64,000 bases of DNA from Faecalibacterium sp. (GCA_020025825.1 JAHHRL010000003.1:62001-126000), one strand, 5' to 3'; counted from the first letter of the stretch, positions 53,019 to 61,366 are shown. Numbers and translations: made by a program. The notes: generated from the letters alone by a model not told the origin.

Positions 53019-53816
53019 ATGGAACAATACTTTAAGATTGGCGAAATTTCTCAATTATACGGCATCGGCGTAGACTCCCTGCGTTATTACGAAAAGCTGG
53101 GACTGATTCACCCCGTGCGCTCCGAAAGCGGCTACCGCCTGTACAGTATGCACGACCTATGGTGCTTAAATGTAATTCGAGATTTGCGTGGGTTGGATTT
53201 CAGCATGGAACAAATCCACGATTATTTGGCCGGGCATACTGTTGCCTCCACCCTTACGCTGTTAGAGCAGGAAAGCAATGCTATTTTGCAAAAAATGCAG
53301 GCACTGGAAAAGCTGCACAACAATGTAGAACAGCGTATGCAAACCATCCGTGCAGCCGAGCATCAGCCCGTAGATGTTTTTGAAATCAAGCAGTACCCCA
53401 CACGGCGCTGCTTTTCCATTCAGGAAGAATATACCAATGATGAGGAAATGGATATCCTCATCAAGCGGCTGCTGAATTACGACAAAAGCCGTTTTTACAT
53501 TATCGGCAACAACCAAATCGGGTCTACCATTCCGCTTGCGCAAGCACAAAAAGGCAGCTATAAAACCTATAACTCTACCTTTATTTTAGATACCAATGGC
53601 GATTGCGAAATGGAGGCAGGGGATTACCTCTGCATCAGCTATCGGGGAAACTGCAAACGAAACGCATACTACATCCCTGCCTTATTTGCTTATGCAAAAG
53701 AGCACAACCTTACCTTAACCGGCGATATCCTAGAGCTGCTGTGGATTGATATTCACATTTCCGCCGACCCGGAAGAACAAATGATTGAGCTGCAAGTACG
53801 TGTACAGCCAAAATAA
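53019..53816 (+). CDS. MerR family transcriptional regulator with GyrI-like effector domain
   Basis: 265 residues. The N-terminal winged helix starts FKIGEISQLYGIGVDSLRYYEKLGL, broken as KIGEISQLYGIGVDSLRYYE, with the wing SESGYRLYSMHD (residues 6-48), then a coiled-coil dimerisation helix (about 75-115) and a C-terminal domain of about 145 residues with the strand pattern of BmrR/GyrI-type ligand-binding domains. The effector is probably a small lipophilic compound. AAAGGAGG lies before the ATG. It binds its own promoter (see operator) and may control the divergent YitT-like gene. Confidence 0.9.
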   Translation: MEQYFKIGEISQLYGIGVDSLRYYEKLGLIHPVRSESGYRLYSMHDLWCLNVIRDLRGLDFSMEQIHDYLAGHTVASTLTLLEQESNAILQKMQALEKLHNNVEQRMQTIRAAEHQPVDVFEIKQYPTRRCFSIQEEYTNDEEMDILIKRLLNYDKSRFYIIGNNQIGSTIPLAQAQKGSYKTYNSTFILDTNGDCEMEAGDYLCISYRGNCKRNAYYIPALFAYAKEHNLTLTGDILELLWIDIHISADPEEQMIELQVRVQPK

Positions 53817-53847
53817 AAACAGCCCGCTGCTTAGCGGGCTGTTTTTT
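53815..53847. terminator. Bidirectional terminator between convergent genes
   Basis: AAAAACAGCCCGCT pairs with AGCGGGCTGTTTTT around GCTT. Confidence 0.92.
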
Positions 53848-53870
53848 TGCTTTTACTTGTGGGTTACAGC

Positions 53871-54389
53871 TTAGCCAACAGGCAAAACTTCAACAATCTT
53901 GCACACCAGAGAGCTATCGGTGATGTACTCGTTGCTTGCCTTCAGCTCGTCCAGCACTGCGGTATCTTCCTCCAGCTCCAAACGAACAACTGCACCCTGA
54001 TGGCGTTCTTCCTTGGTTTGTGCAGCAGTGTTAGGCTTGTCGAAAACAATCTTTGCAATCTTATCACGCTTCAGGTTGGTCATGGTTGCGTTGGTGGGTG
54101 CCAGATTGAACACAATGTGGTTTTCGTCAGCAACACCCGGGGTCAGGATTGCAATGTTGGGGGTGCCGTCTGCATTAACGGTAGAAACGACCGTCACGCC
54201 GGAGTACTTGCCGATTTCTTCCAGCAATGCAGCCTGATCCAGATTGGTATACATATTGGTGCTGACGGAAGGAGTGGTAACTGCGTCCAGCTTTTCGCCG
54301 TTAGCAGAAGAACTCTCGCTTGCTGCACCGCAAGCTGCCAAACCCAGTGCCAGCATTGCACACATCATAATTGCTAAAAACTTTTTCAT
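53871..54389 (-). CDS. Lipoprotein with pyridoxamine 5'-phosphate oxidase-like (FMN split-barrel) domain
   Basis: 172 residues. The signal peptide with lipobox LGLAAC (residues 15-20) anchors the protein outside the membrane. After a linker of about 25 residues, residues 50-170 look like a flavin-binding split barrel: LLEEIGKYSGVTVVSTVNADG and PNIAILTPGVADENHIVF, ending EYITDSSLVCKIVEVLPVG. Most such domains are cytoplasmic, so an exported version is unusual. It could bind FMN or haem or have lost cofactor binding. AAGGAG lies before the ATG; it is transcribed alone. Confidence 0.8.
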   Translation of the reverse strand: MKKFLAIMMCAMLALGLAACGAASESSSANGEKLDAVTTPSVSTNMYTNLDQAALLEEIGKYSGVTVVSTVNADGTPNIAILTPGVADENHIVFNLAPTNATMTNLKRDKIAKIVFDKPNTAAQTKEERHQGAVVRLELEEDTAVLDELKASNEYITDSSLVCKIVEVLPVG

Positions 54390-54468
54390 AAGTAATTCTC
54401 CTTATTTAGAATGGTAGGATTTTAACAAGTTTTAGAAAAATTGTCAATGTTTTTACCGTTTTGCTTAC

Positions 54469-54502
54469 AAAAAAATGCCGCAAATCTTATTTGCGGCATT
54501 TC
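54469..54502 (-). terminator. Terminator of tRNA-Ser
   Basis: AATGCCGCAAA pairs with TTTGCGGCATT directly after the CCA of the tRNA on the minus strand, followed by TTTTTTT. Confidence 0.9.
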
Positions 54503-54594
54503 TGGCGGAGATGGTGGGAGTCGAACCCACGCGCCGCTCTCGCGACCTAAAGCATTTCGAGTGCTCCCTCTTACGACCACTTGAGTACATCTCC
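54503..54594 (-). tRNA. tRNA-Ser (anticodon CGA)
   Basis: 92 bases on the minus strand including an encoded CCA. The acceptor stem is GGAGATG with CATCTCC, the T arm GTGGGTTCGACTCCCAC, and the anticodon arm GAGCA-CTCGAAA-TGCTT gives anticodon CGA, reading UCG serine codons. The long variable arm between the anticodon and T stems is typical of class II serine tRNAs. Confidence 0.96.
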
Positions 54595-54662
54595 ATATAT
54601 TCAGTTTATGCTTTATGCTGCAAAATGCATTTATATGCTGCTTACAGCTAAAATAGTATACC

Positions 54663-54701
54663 AAAAAGCGCCCCCACCGTCAACGGTAGAGGCGCTTTTT
54701 T
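54663..54701. terminator. Terminator after the DUF3842 gene
   Basis: AAAAAGCGCC pairs with GGCGCTTTTTT, with an inner ACCGT/ACGGT stem. Confidence 0.85.
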
Positions 54702-55129
54702 CAACAGTAAGCAGTTTTTTCTTTTTCCAGCAGGCCGTCCAGCTTTTGCAGTGCATCCGCAACCAACTGTCCCATAGGCAGGCTTCCTATTCCGGCGACC
54801 AACGTTTCGCATCGATTCATAGGTATCAGAATACGCGTAGCACGGCTTTGGCCCACTGCAGCAGCCATTGCAGGCGAAATCTCTCCCAAAAGGGCATCGG
54901 CCAATACAATGCCGATTGGTCCCATGATAATATCCGCACGGCGGCTGTTTACAACAACAGCATTTTCCCCTGTGGCAATGCGCTTGGCCCCGCCCTTCAT
55001 CATATTTTCAGTGGCCATACTATTGGTTCCCACTGCGGTTAACACCACATTGGGATACTGCTGTAAAATCGCTTCTACCAGCTCACGGCCCAATTTTCCG
55101 CCCTGACCGTCAATTACCAAAATTTCCAC
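54701..55129 (-). CDS. DUF3842 family protein
   Basis: 142 residues. It begins VEILVIDGQGGKLGRELVEAI, broken as EILVIDGQGGKLGRELVEA: the N-terminal strand and glycine-rich loop of this Clostridia family, which looks like a nucleotide-binding Rossmann-type fold. Other conserved-looking parts are VGTNSMATENMMKGGA and GPIGIVLADALLGEI. The GTG at 55129, eight bases after AAGGAG, is used as start because the family begins there. It starts 67 bases after the ECF S component gene ends and may share its transcript. Function unknown. Confidence 0.83.
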   Translation of the reverse strand: MEILVIDGQGGKLGRELVEAILQQYPNVVLTAVGTNSMATENMMKGGAKRIATGENAVVVNSRRADIIMGPIGIVLADALLGEISPAMAAAVGQSRATRILIPMNRCETLVAGIGSLPMGQLVADALQKLDGLLEKEKTAYC

Positions 55130-55196
55130 TGCCAATTCTCCTTGTTTGCAAAATGTTTTTTCCAGTGTATCACAATTTTGCACAAGGGGGAATGCC

Positions 55197-55736
55197 TTAC
55201 TTTAACACACCTGCACGGCGCAAGCCCTGCACCAAGATGGGCAGCAGCACCAACTGCGCCACAATGCCGGGCACAGCACCCAACACTGCACCGGACAAAA
55301 ATGCAGAGAAGGGAAATGCCGAGCTGCTCATGCCAGCCATAACAAAACGCACTGCACCCCACACCAAACGGCCGGCAATCATGGACGGCACCAAAGACAG
55401 GTACACACCCAGCACGCCTTTATCCTTTACCTTGGGGTAAATCAGGCCTACCACCAAGCCGTAAACGGCCATTTCAAATGCCATGCTCAGGCCAATGGGG
55501 TAAATGGGAGGCATACTAAACAGCACAAAGCGCAGCAGGGGAGCCACAAAACCCACGAGTGCTGCCCAGAATCCGCCGCACAGGTAGCCTGCCAACAGTA
55601 CCGGGAAATGCATCGGCAGCAGCATACCGCCAATTTGCGGGATTTGTCCTGTCAAAAAGGGCAATACCTGACACAAGGCCAGCATCAAACCCGCCAGCAC
55701 CAATTTTTTCATAGGGAAGTTTTTCTTTTCGTTCAT
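55197..55736 (-). CDS. ECF transporter S component, substrate unassigned
   Basis: 179 residues with about six hydrophobic segments. The N-terminus MKKLVLAGLMLALCQVLPFL has the AxxxA-type contact pattern for EcfT, and LPMHFPVLLAGYLCGGFWAALVGFVAP (broken as HFPVLLAGYLCGGFW) plus MPPIYPIGLSMAFEMAVYG is shared with a group of Firmicutes S components of unclear vitamin specificity. It works with a shared EcfAA'T module encoded elsewhere. A structured leader with a strong terminator (55770-55930) implies riboswitch control. GAAGGAG lies seven bases before the ATG. Confidence 0.85.
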   Translation of the reverse strand: MNEKKNFPMKKLVLAGLMLALCQVLPFLTGQIPQIGGMLLPMHFPVLLAGYLCGGFWAALVGFVAPLLRFVLFSMPPIYPIGLSMAFEMAVYGLVVGLIYPKVKDKGVLGVYLSLVPSMIAGRLVWGAVRFVMAGMSSSAFPFSAFLSGAVLGAVPGIVAQLVLLPILVQGLRRAGVLK

Positions 55737-55769
55737 ACCAATTCTCCTTCTTTATTCAGGCGAAAACGC

Positions 55770-55809
55770 AAAAAAGGTGTCTGCCCTTTTATAAAAGGAC
55801 AGACACCTT
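55770..55809 (-). terminator. Leader terminator before the ECF S component gene
   Basis: AAGGTGTCTG pairs with CAGACACCTT, with an inner AAAAGG/CCTTTT extension, followed on the minus strand by TTTTTTG. It lies about 33 bases before the coding start and so acts as an attenuator. Confidence 0.88.
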
Positions 55810-55824
55810 CCTGATGTCTTTTGT

Positions 55825-55915
55825 ATAAAACCAAATAATCTTTTAATCTTTTGCTATTCCGCCGGGGTCCTATATTGGGGCTTGTGCCCGCTTATGCCCG
55901 CTTCCTGCGGAACAA
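55825..55915 (-). ncRNA. Candidate structured leader RNA (possible riboswitch, class unassigned)
   Basis: On the minus strand, between a good promoter and the attenuator, TTCCGC at the 5' side can pair with GCGGAA at the 3' side (55858-55912), enclosing GCGGGC repeats, CACAAGCCCC and ATAGGACCCC. I cannot match it to a class with certainty; class III preQ1 RNAs, known from Faecalibacterium ahead of transporter genes, are one class to compare. Confidence 0.5.
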
Positions 55916-55917
55916 AC

Positions 55918-55948
55918 AGAGTATAGCAAATCCGCTCTTGCTTTGTCA
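55918..55948 (-). promoter_or_regulatory. Promoter for the ECF S component unit
   Basis: On the minus strand TTGACA, an 18-base spacer and TATACT, just upstream of the structured leader. Confidence 0.82.
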
Positions 55949-55964
55949 ATCAATCTACAATCAT

Positions 55965-56813
55965 TCACTTTACGTATTTTGCCAAAATCTGCTGCACCTG
56001 CTGTTGTTCCAGCATACAAAGCGGGTTTGGGGCAGCATTGCCTTTTCGCAAAGCAAGATGCCAAGTGGAAAGCCCGATCCACTTGCCGTGCTTATACCCT
56101 GTATGCGGGGTACGACCCTCACACACAAAGCCGTGTTTTTGATGAAATGCCTCACTTGCAGGGTTAGGGTCCGCAATCAGTGCATATACATTCCATACAC
56201 CCTGTTGCCGCAGAATCTCCAGCAAGGGGCGGTACAGGGCATCACCTACGCCCATACCACGGGCATCCGGTGCACAGTAAATGGTGATTTCCCGGTCCCA
56301 GTCAAATGCCTCACGCTCGTGCCAGCGATGTGCGCACGCATAGCCCATCAGGTTTCCATTGGTATCCCGTGCAACCAACAGCGGTGCTACTGCTATTGTA
56401 TCCTCCACCCATTTTTCGTACTGGGGCAGGGTAGAGGGTGTGATTTGAAAGGTTGCCGTGCTGTTTTCCACGTACCAGGTATACAGCTGCAAAATATCTG
56501 CTGCATCTGCTTTGGAGCCCAGTGTAATATGCAGGCGGCGGCTTTCGGCCCATGCTGCACAAAGGGCTTCCTTTTGCGCCTTGGGCAGCTTTTTCAGGGC
56601 CGCCTCCCGCCGCATGGCAGCGCCGGCGTTTTCCAGCCGCTCCAAGTAAGCAAATCCCTCGGGCGGAAAGGCATGGGTAAACTTTGCACCGCCGTTTCCG
56701 CTTTTATGGGCATACAGCCGTGCTTGCGGGTCGTTGGTCCAGCCGGTGTACAATCTATCACCTGCACAGCGTACCATATAAACAAAGGCAAGGTTTTTTT
56801 CGGTTTGCGGCAT
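55965..56813 (-). CDS. Fusion of GIY-YIG nuclease domain and GNAT acetyltransferase
   Basis: 282 residues. Residues 8-85 form a GIY-YIG domain of the small UPF0213/YhbQ kind: FVYMVRCAGDRLYTGWT (GIY and YIG strands), a conserved arginine in ARLYAHKSGNGGAKFT and the metal-binding glutamate in MRREAALKKLP. Residues about 93-260 are a GNAT acetyltransferase close to phosphinothricin acetyltransferases, with REITIYCAPDARGMGVGDALY as the acetyl-CoA loop and AFHQKHGFVCEGRT as a late motif. Both halves appear complete. The joint role is unknown; the two domains are normally separate genes. Confidence 0.88.
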   Translation of the reverse strand: MPQTEKNLAFVYMVRCAGDRLYTGWTNDPQARLYAHKSGNGGAKFTHAFPPEGFAYLERLENAGAAMRREAALKKLPKAQKEALCAAWAESRRLHITLGSKADAADILQLYTWYVENSTATFQITPSTLPQYEKWVEDTIAVAPLLVARDTNGNLMGYACAHRWHEREAFDWDREITIYCAPDARGMGVGDALYRPLLEILRQQGVWNVYALIADPNPASEAFHQKHGFVCEGRTPHTGYKHGKWIGLSTWHLALRKGNAAPNPLCMLEQQQVQQILAKYVK

Positions 56814-56837
56814 AGCGGGTAACTCCTTTTGTGATAC

Positions 56838-57665
56838 TTACAGTCTGCCGTTATTACGCAGCACCTGTCGGCAAGCCTCGATAGCGGTTTCCTTGGTATC
56901 TGCGGTAATCAAAAAACGGCTGGCATGGCAAAAACGGATTCCCTCCAGGCCACTCTTTTGTGCGATAACCTCCGGGGTTTGACCTGCCCAAGAAGCAGGG
57001 AAGGGCAGCTTGCTGCGCTTGGTTTTGCGGTCGGTAACGCACTGTGCGCTCCAGCCGCCACGCTGGCTGGGATACACTACAAACAGTGCATCGGTACGGT
57101 ACAGGCCATTTTTCCAAGGCAGGTAGCAGGGCAGAACCACAATACCATTCTGGCTTGCCTGATAAGCTGCCTGCACCTTTTCATCGGCACGGTTAACGGC
57201 ACGTGCGGACTCGATTTGGCGCTCCAAAATCTGGCGGGCCACTGCTACCGCTTGGAAAAAGCAGGTATCGCTGTCCTGCTCGGAATCCCAAACCGGATTG
57301 AAAAAGCCGATTGCGTCACAAAGGCTGTTCTGCTCGCCGGTGTTATCGTTCAGGTCCAAAGGCTGCACAAAGTTTTCGTCAATCAGGCGTGCCTGATTTT
57401 CACCTACCAGACCCGGGCCGAGTACCTGCCACAGCAAGCCAAAGGCCGCATAGGGCACACCGTTTGCACGGTACTCTCGCGGCTCCTGATGATGGTCGAA
57501 CATACCAAAGCCTACGTCGTATACGATGCCGTCAAAATCCTCCGGCACAACAAAGCCACGTGTAATTTTAATATCAGGGCGCACAATCTGTAAAAGTGCT
57601 GTAGAAAACACATCATCGGCGTGGAATTTTCCGCCGTGTGTAAAGCCGGTTGCGGGAATTTTCAT
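56838..57665 (-). CDS. MYG1 family protein (DHH-like phosphoesterase)
   Basis: 275 residues. It starts with GFTHGGKFHADDVFSTALL (metal-binding His/Asp), followed by DGIVYDVGFGMFDHHQEPR, the DHH-like motif of the MYG1/GAMM1 family. The C-terminal half ends in FCHASRFLITADTKETAIEAC, also family-like. The eukaryotic member is a 3'-5' RNA exonuclease; the bacterial proteins are uncharacterised. The ATG at 57665, after GGAGG, removes a short non-conserved extension. Confidence 0.9.
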   Translation of the reverse strand: MKIPATGFTHGGKFHADDVFSTALLQIVRPDIKITRGFVVPEDFDGIVYDVGFGMFDHHQEPREYRANGVPYAAFGLLWQVLGPGLVGENQARLIDENFVQPLDLNDNTGEQNSLCDAIGFFNPVWDSEQDSDTCFFQAVAVARQILERQIESARAVNRADEKVQAAYQASQNGIVVLPCYLPWKNGLYRTDALFVVYPSQRGGWSAQCVTDRKTKRSKLPFPASWAGQTPEVIAQKSGLEGIRFCHASRFLITADTKETAIEACRQVLRNNGRL

Positions 57666-57851
57666 GATTGGTACCTCCTGAAAAAGCGGCAATATGCCGC
57701 TGCGCCTTTATCAAAACATTTTTTGTATAACGCCTTATATTAGCATAATTTCTGCTATATACGCAAGCCGCATTCTGTGCGGAATACTGTCGATTTTCGG
57801 TACTGATTGTGCTACAATGTAATAAAATCTTTACTTTTTGAGGAGGTGCCT

Positions 57852-60071
57852 ATGAAAAAAACATCTTATTCCGGCGGTATGCATACTGCCCCTGTTCCTA
57901 AAAAAAGCTCTCGTATTGGTCCCTTTTGGCTGGCTGCCCTGCTGCTTCTGGCTATGATTTGTTTTTTGCTGTATTGTGTCGCTACAGGCACTTTTTCTCA
58001 AAAGCAAACTCTGGCACCGCCCCAGCAGCCCTGCATTGTTCGCTTGGACGAAATCTGGTCCGACGAGTTGGCCGGCTGTACGGACAAAGAGGCTATGCAA
58101 ACCCTGATTGATAAAACGGTAGACCGCATTGCTGCGCTGCCTGCCCCTGTAAATGCACTGGCATGGAGCGGCCGCACCTCCGATGGAACTGCACTTTTCC
58201 AAGACAGCACCCATCAGTTAACGGTTTCTCCCGTGCTTGCCGAGGAAGGCTTTTTGAAGCATCCCTTTGATGCGATGCAGTATTTGGTTGGTGCCGCACG
58301 AAAAGCAGGTTTTACCGTTTATCTGGAAACCGCTGAAGCAGGGCCGGATGATGCTGACGCAGCGCTGGCCAAAATCCATAATACCCCTTACTTAACCCAT
58401 AAAAACACCGCTTCGCCTGCCGAGCCCTGCTGGACTGCCGGTGATGCCGCTTTATTCAACGGCGAAGGCAACAGCCAAACCGCTGCATTATTACTGCAAA
58501 AGCCTGATGCGCAGGGCACCGGTGTTGTGCTTGGCCGCTGGAGCGTCCTGCGTACTGATTCCATGGATGCGGCTTTATTTGCAGCTTTTTCCGATGGTGA
58601 GGCAGCCGACCCTGCTGCGGCATGGGGGGAACAAAAGCAGGCGCAAACCTTAGCAGTTACCTACCCCCAGCATGATAAAGAAACCCTTTATTCCGGCAAG
58701 GTATTTTTAATGGGTACCAGTAACCCGGATGCTCCGCTGGTAATAAACGGTACAGCTGTAGAAACCCGTGGCGCACATGGCGCTTGGGGTACTGTATTAG
58801 AATTAAACGTGGGCGAAAATACCGTTACTTTGGAAAACGGCGGCGAGCCCTTAACCTTTACCGTCATTCGCGGTGAGCCGAAAAAATACCCGCCGAAGGA
58901 ACCGCAGCCGGATGGCACCATGGGCGAAGAAGCAATCGGTAAAAAGATTGTTGTAACCGATGCCATTGCCAGTGCACTGGAACAGTGCTGGGATTCCTCC
59001 TCCATTCAGGAAACCTTGTACCAAGGCGCTGTGGCCGAAATCGTAGATGTGGTAGAGTACCAAAGCGGCGCAAAACTTACCCACGGCTACAAGCTTTCCA
59101 CCGGTGGATACGTCCGTGCTGCCACTACGCAGATTCAAGACCTGCCGGATGCAGCTTTTACAGGCGCAAAAATCTATGAGGACGAAGCAAGCCGCTGCAC
59201 TGTGCTGGAATTTACCGGCAGCGGAACGCCTGCTGTTTTTCATAAGTGGGAGGGCAATACCTTAACCCTTACCATGCTTTCTGCCCAGTGGAACGGCGAG
59301 ATGCCTGCCTGCGAGCGATTTTCCGGCTCGGTACAGCAAAACGGCAAGGATTTTACTTTAACCTTGCCCTTCAATCCCGCAGACCCCCTGTACGGATGGG
59401 CCGTCAACTACGAAAACGGCACCACTAAGCTGTACTTTAAGCACACCCCGCAGGTATCTGCCGGTGAAAAGCCCCTGACCGGAATCACCATCATGCTGGA
59501 CCCCGGCCACGGCGACGCAGATAACGGTGCAGTGGGTGCCGGCGGCCTGACTGCTCCTATGGAAAAGGACGCCAACCTTGCTGTGGCGCTTACCGTACGC
59601 ACCCGTTTGGAGAAACTGGGCGCCACTGTTTTGATGACCCGTGAAGACAACAGCTTCCCCACATTAGGGGACCGTGTTACTGCACTGAACACCCAGCACC
59701 CGGACTTGTTTTTGTCCATTCACCACAACAGTGTGGAGCTTACCAAGGACATCAATCAGGTGCACGGCACAGAGGCCTACTGGTTCTACCAAAACAGTGA
59801 GCTGCTGGCAAATCTGTTAACCGACAGCCTGACCCAAGCCATTAGCGCTGTAAGCCCGCAGGAGCCCAAAAACCGTGGCACCCGATATGGCTACTACTAT
59901 GTAACACGCTCGAATATTTGCCCCGCAACCCTGTTGGAAGTTGGATTTATGGCAAACCCCATCGAGTACGAGCTTTGCACTGACCCTGATTTTATTCAGG
60001 TGGAAGCCGGCGGCATTGTACGAGCTATCTATCAGTTTTTGTTTACGCTAAATCCACCTATTCCTCAATAA
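57852..60071 (+). CDS. N-acetylmuramoyl-L-alanine amidase with large N-terminal region
   Basis: 739 residues. One membrane helix near the N-terminus (PFWLAALLLLAMICFLLYCV, residues 25-45) anchors it. Residues 550-735 are a zinc amidase (Amidase_3) with TIMLDPGHGDADNGAVG (first zinc histidine), MEKDANLAVAL (glutamate), LFLSIHHNS and the catalytic glutamate in CPATLLEVGFMAN. It cleaves the stem peptide from glycan strands outside the membrane. The 500 residues in between are strand-rich and have two weak domains, one reminiscent of a GH18-like or AMIN-type fold; I cannot assign them. GAGGAGG lies before the ATG. Confidence 0.92.
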   Translation: MKKTSYSGGMHTAPVPKKSSRIGPFWLAALLLLAMICFLLYCVATGTFSQKQTLAPPQQPCIVRLDEIWSDELAGCTDKEAMQTLIDKTVDRIAALPAPVNALAWSGRTSDGTALFQDSTHQLTVSPVLAEEGFLKHPFDAMQYLVGAARKAGFTVYLETAEAGPDDADAALAKIHNTPYLTHKNTASPAEPCWTAGDAALFNGEGNSQTAALLLQKPDAQGTGVVLGRWSVLRTDSMDAALFAAFSDGEAADPAAAWGEQKQAQTLAVTYPQHDKETLYSGKVFLMGTSNPDAPLVINGTAVETRGAHGAWGTVLELNVGENTVTLENGGEPLTFTVIRGEPKKYPPKEPQPDGTMGEEAIGKKIVVTDAIASALEQCWDSSSIQETLYQGAVAEIVDVVEYQSGAKLTHGYKLSTGGYVRAATTQIQDLPDAAFTGAKIYEDEASRCTVLEFTGSGTPAVFHKWEGNTLTLTMLSAQWNGEMPACERFSGSVQQNGKDFTLTLPFNPADPLYGWAVNYENGTTKLYFKHTPQVSAGEKPLTGITIMLDPGHGDADNGAVGAGGLTAPMEKDANLAVALTVRTRLEKLGATVLMTREDNSFPTLGDRVTALNTQHPDLFLSIHHNSVELTKDINQVHGTEAYWFYQNSELLANLLTDSLTQAISAVSPQEPKNRGTRYGYYYVTRSNICPATLLEVGFMANPIEYELCTDPDFIQVEAGGIVRAIYQFLFTLNPPIPQ

Positions 60072-60074
60072 ACC

Positions 60075-60116
60075 AAAAAAGAGCCGCTGCGCTGCAAAGC
60101 GCACGGCTCTTTTTTA
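60075..60116 (+). terminator. Terminator after the amidase gene
   Basis: AAAAAAGAGCCG-TGCGC pairs with GCGCA-CGGCTCTTTTTT (one extra C). Confidence 0.9.
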
Positions 60117-60227
60117 TTGTAACTTCCCAATAATCTATTTTTTTGCAGACACTATCCATTTTGAGGCCCAAATTTGTGTGTTATACTAAAACTACATTAA
60201 GATAACATTAAGGTGGGCTTAGCTATC

Positions 60228-60884
60228 ATGGTAGATGCAGTTATTTTTGATATGGACGGACTCATGTTCGACACCGAAAGTGTATGGTGTACTCTTTGGA
60301 AACCTACGCTTGCTGTTTTCGGCATGGAAGAACCGGAGGGGCTGGCCGATGCAGCACGTGGTACGGCTGGCGTACAGCTGAAAAATACGATTGCTCAATA
60401 CTGCGGCCCTGACTGTGATTCCGATGCCATTTTAACAGAGCTGTGGCATCAGGCAGACTTGGCTTTTGCCCGCCATGTAGAAAAAAAGCCCGGTTTAGAC
60501 GCACTGCTTGCCTGGCTTGCAGAAAAGCAGATTCCCATGGCTGTTGCCAGCAGCAGTATGCAGCACTACATCCGCAATAATCTGGAGCTGGGGCAAATCG
60601 GCAAGTATTTTTCCGTTATTGTCAGCGGTGATAGGATTGAGCACTCCAAGCCTGCTCCCGACATTTTTCTAAAAGCAGCAGAAGAACTAGGTGTACAGCC
60701 CAGCCGCACGCTGGTTTTGGAGGACAGCTACAATGGTGTTCGTGCCGGATATGCCGGTGGGTTCCTCACCGTTATGGTGCCGGACATCTTGCCTGCCAAC
60801 GAGGAAATGGCGCAAAAATACACGGCTTGCTGCAAGGATTTGTTTGAAGTAAAAGATTTGTTAGCACAGGGCAAGCTCGGTTAA
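60228..60884 (+). CDS. HAD family phosphatase, beta-phosphoglucomutase-like
   Basis: 218 residues. Motif I is VIFDMDGLMFDTE (nucleophile aspartate about residue 8), motif II is MAVASSSMQHYI (about 107), the lysine of motif III is in HSKPAPDIF (about 144) and motif IV is LVLEDSYNGVRAGYAGG (about 166). All catalytic residues are present, in contrast to the shortened HAD at 41915-42505. The ATG at 60228 follows AAGGTGG. Substrate unknown, probably a sugar phosphate. Confidence 0.92.
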   Translation: MVDAVIFDMDGLMFDTESVWCTLWKPTLAVFGMEEPEGLADAARGTAGVQLKNTIAQYCGPDCDSDAILTELWHQADLAFARHVEKKPGLDALLAWLAEKQIPMAVASSSMQHYIRNNLELGQIGKYFSVIVSGDRIEHSKPAPDIFLKAAEELGVQPSRTLVLEDSYNGVRAGYAGGFLTVMVPDILPANEEMAQKYTACCKDLFEVKDLLAQGKLG

Positions 60885-60891
60885 TGCCTAA

Positions 60892-60934
60892 AATAAGGGG
60901 AGCGTATCGGTTGGATACGCTCCCTTTTATTTTG
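60892..60934. terminator. Bidirectional terminator between convergent genes
   Basis: GGGAGCGTATC pairs with GATACGCTCCC around GGTTG, followed by TTTTATTTT. Confidence 0.9.
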
Positions 60935-60951
60935 CCCCAATACGGGTGTCT

Positions 60952-61338
60952 TTACTTTTCACTGGGGTCCGCAATCTCCAAAAAGGCCTGATTGGGTGCA
61001 CACATGGCAAATGCGTTTTTGTCTTTAAGCCAGCCAAAGCTCTCGCACACATGGTCGTTACAGGGGCTTGCTACAAATGCCGCTGCGCCGTCCTTTACCT
61101 GAATATGCACCTCCTGATTGTAGGTCTGCACATCATAGGTTTTATCCTCGTCCAGCGGAATCGTCATTTCTTTGGTTGTGCCGTCCTTTGCCTGATAGGT
61201 CAAAAAGGCGCACAGCTCTGCATCGCCCTTACGGGAGAGCAGCCCCCAAGCCACAAGGCCCAATGCCAAAACCAGAATCACACCTGCGAAAATCCAGTTC
61301 ATTTTTTTATTTGCTGCTGTTTTATTTTGTTCTTTCAC
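60952..61338 (-). CDS. NusG domain II-containing protein
   Basis: 128 residues. One N-terminal membrane helix (WIFAGVILVLALGLVAWGLL) is followed by a small strand-rich domain of the NusG domain II type, with DEDKTYDVQTYNQEVHIQV and SPCNDHVCESFGWLKD; the C-x-x-x-x-C pair and closing CAPNQAFLEI are typical. In Clostridia such genes often sit near FMN-binding or Rnf-related proteins, but here the neighbour is trigger factor. Extracellular and membrane-anchored; function not established. Confidence 0.88.
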   Translation of the reverse strand: MKEQNKTAANKKMNWIFAGVILVLALGLVAWGLLSRKGDAELCAFLTYQAKDGTTKEMTIPLDEDKTYDVQTYNQEVHIQVKDGAAAFVASPCNDHVCESFGWLKDKNAFAMCAPNQAFLEIADPSEK

Positions 61339-61366
61339 CGATTTTAAGTTCCTTTCCGTGTTTACA

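Noticed and set aside
55825..55915. TPP or fluoride riboswitch before the second ECF S component
   Set aside because: No CTGAGA/ACCTGA (TPP) or GATGGC/CTGATG (fluoride) blocks are present; left as unassigned.
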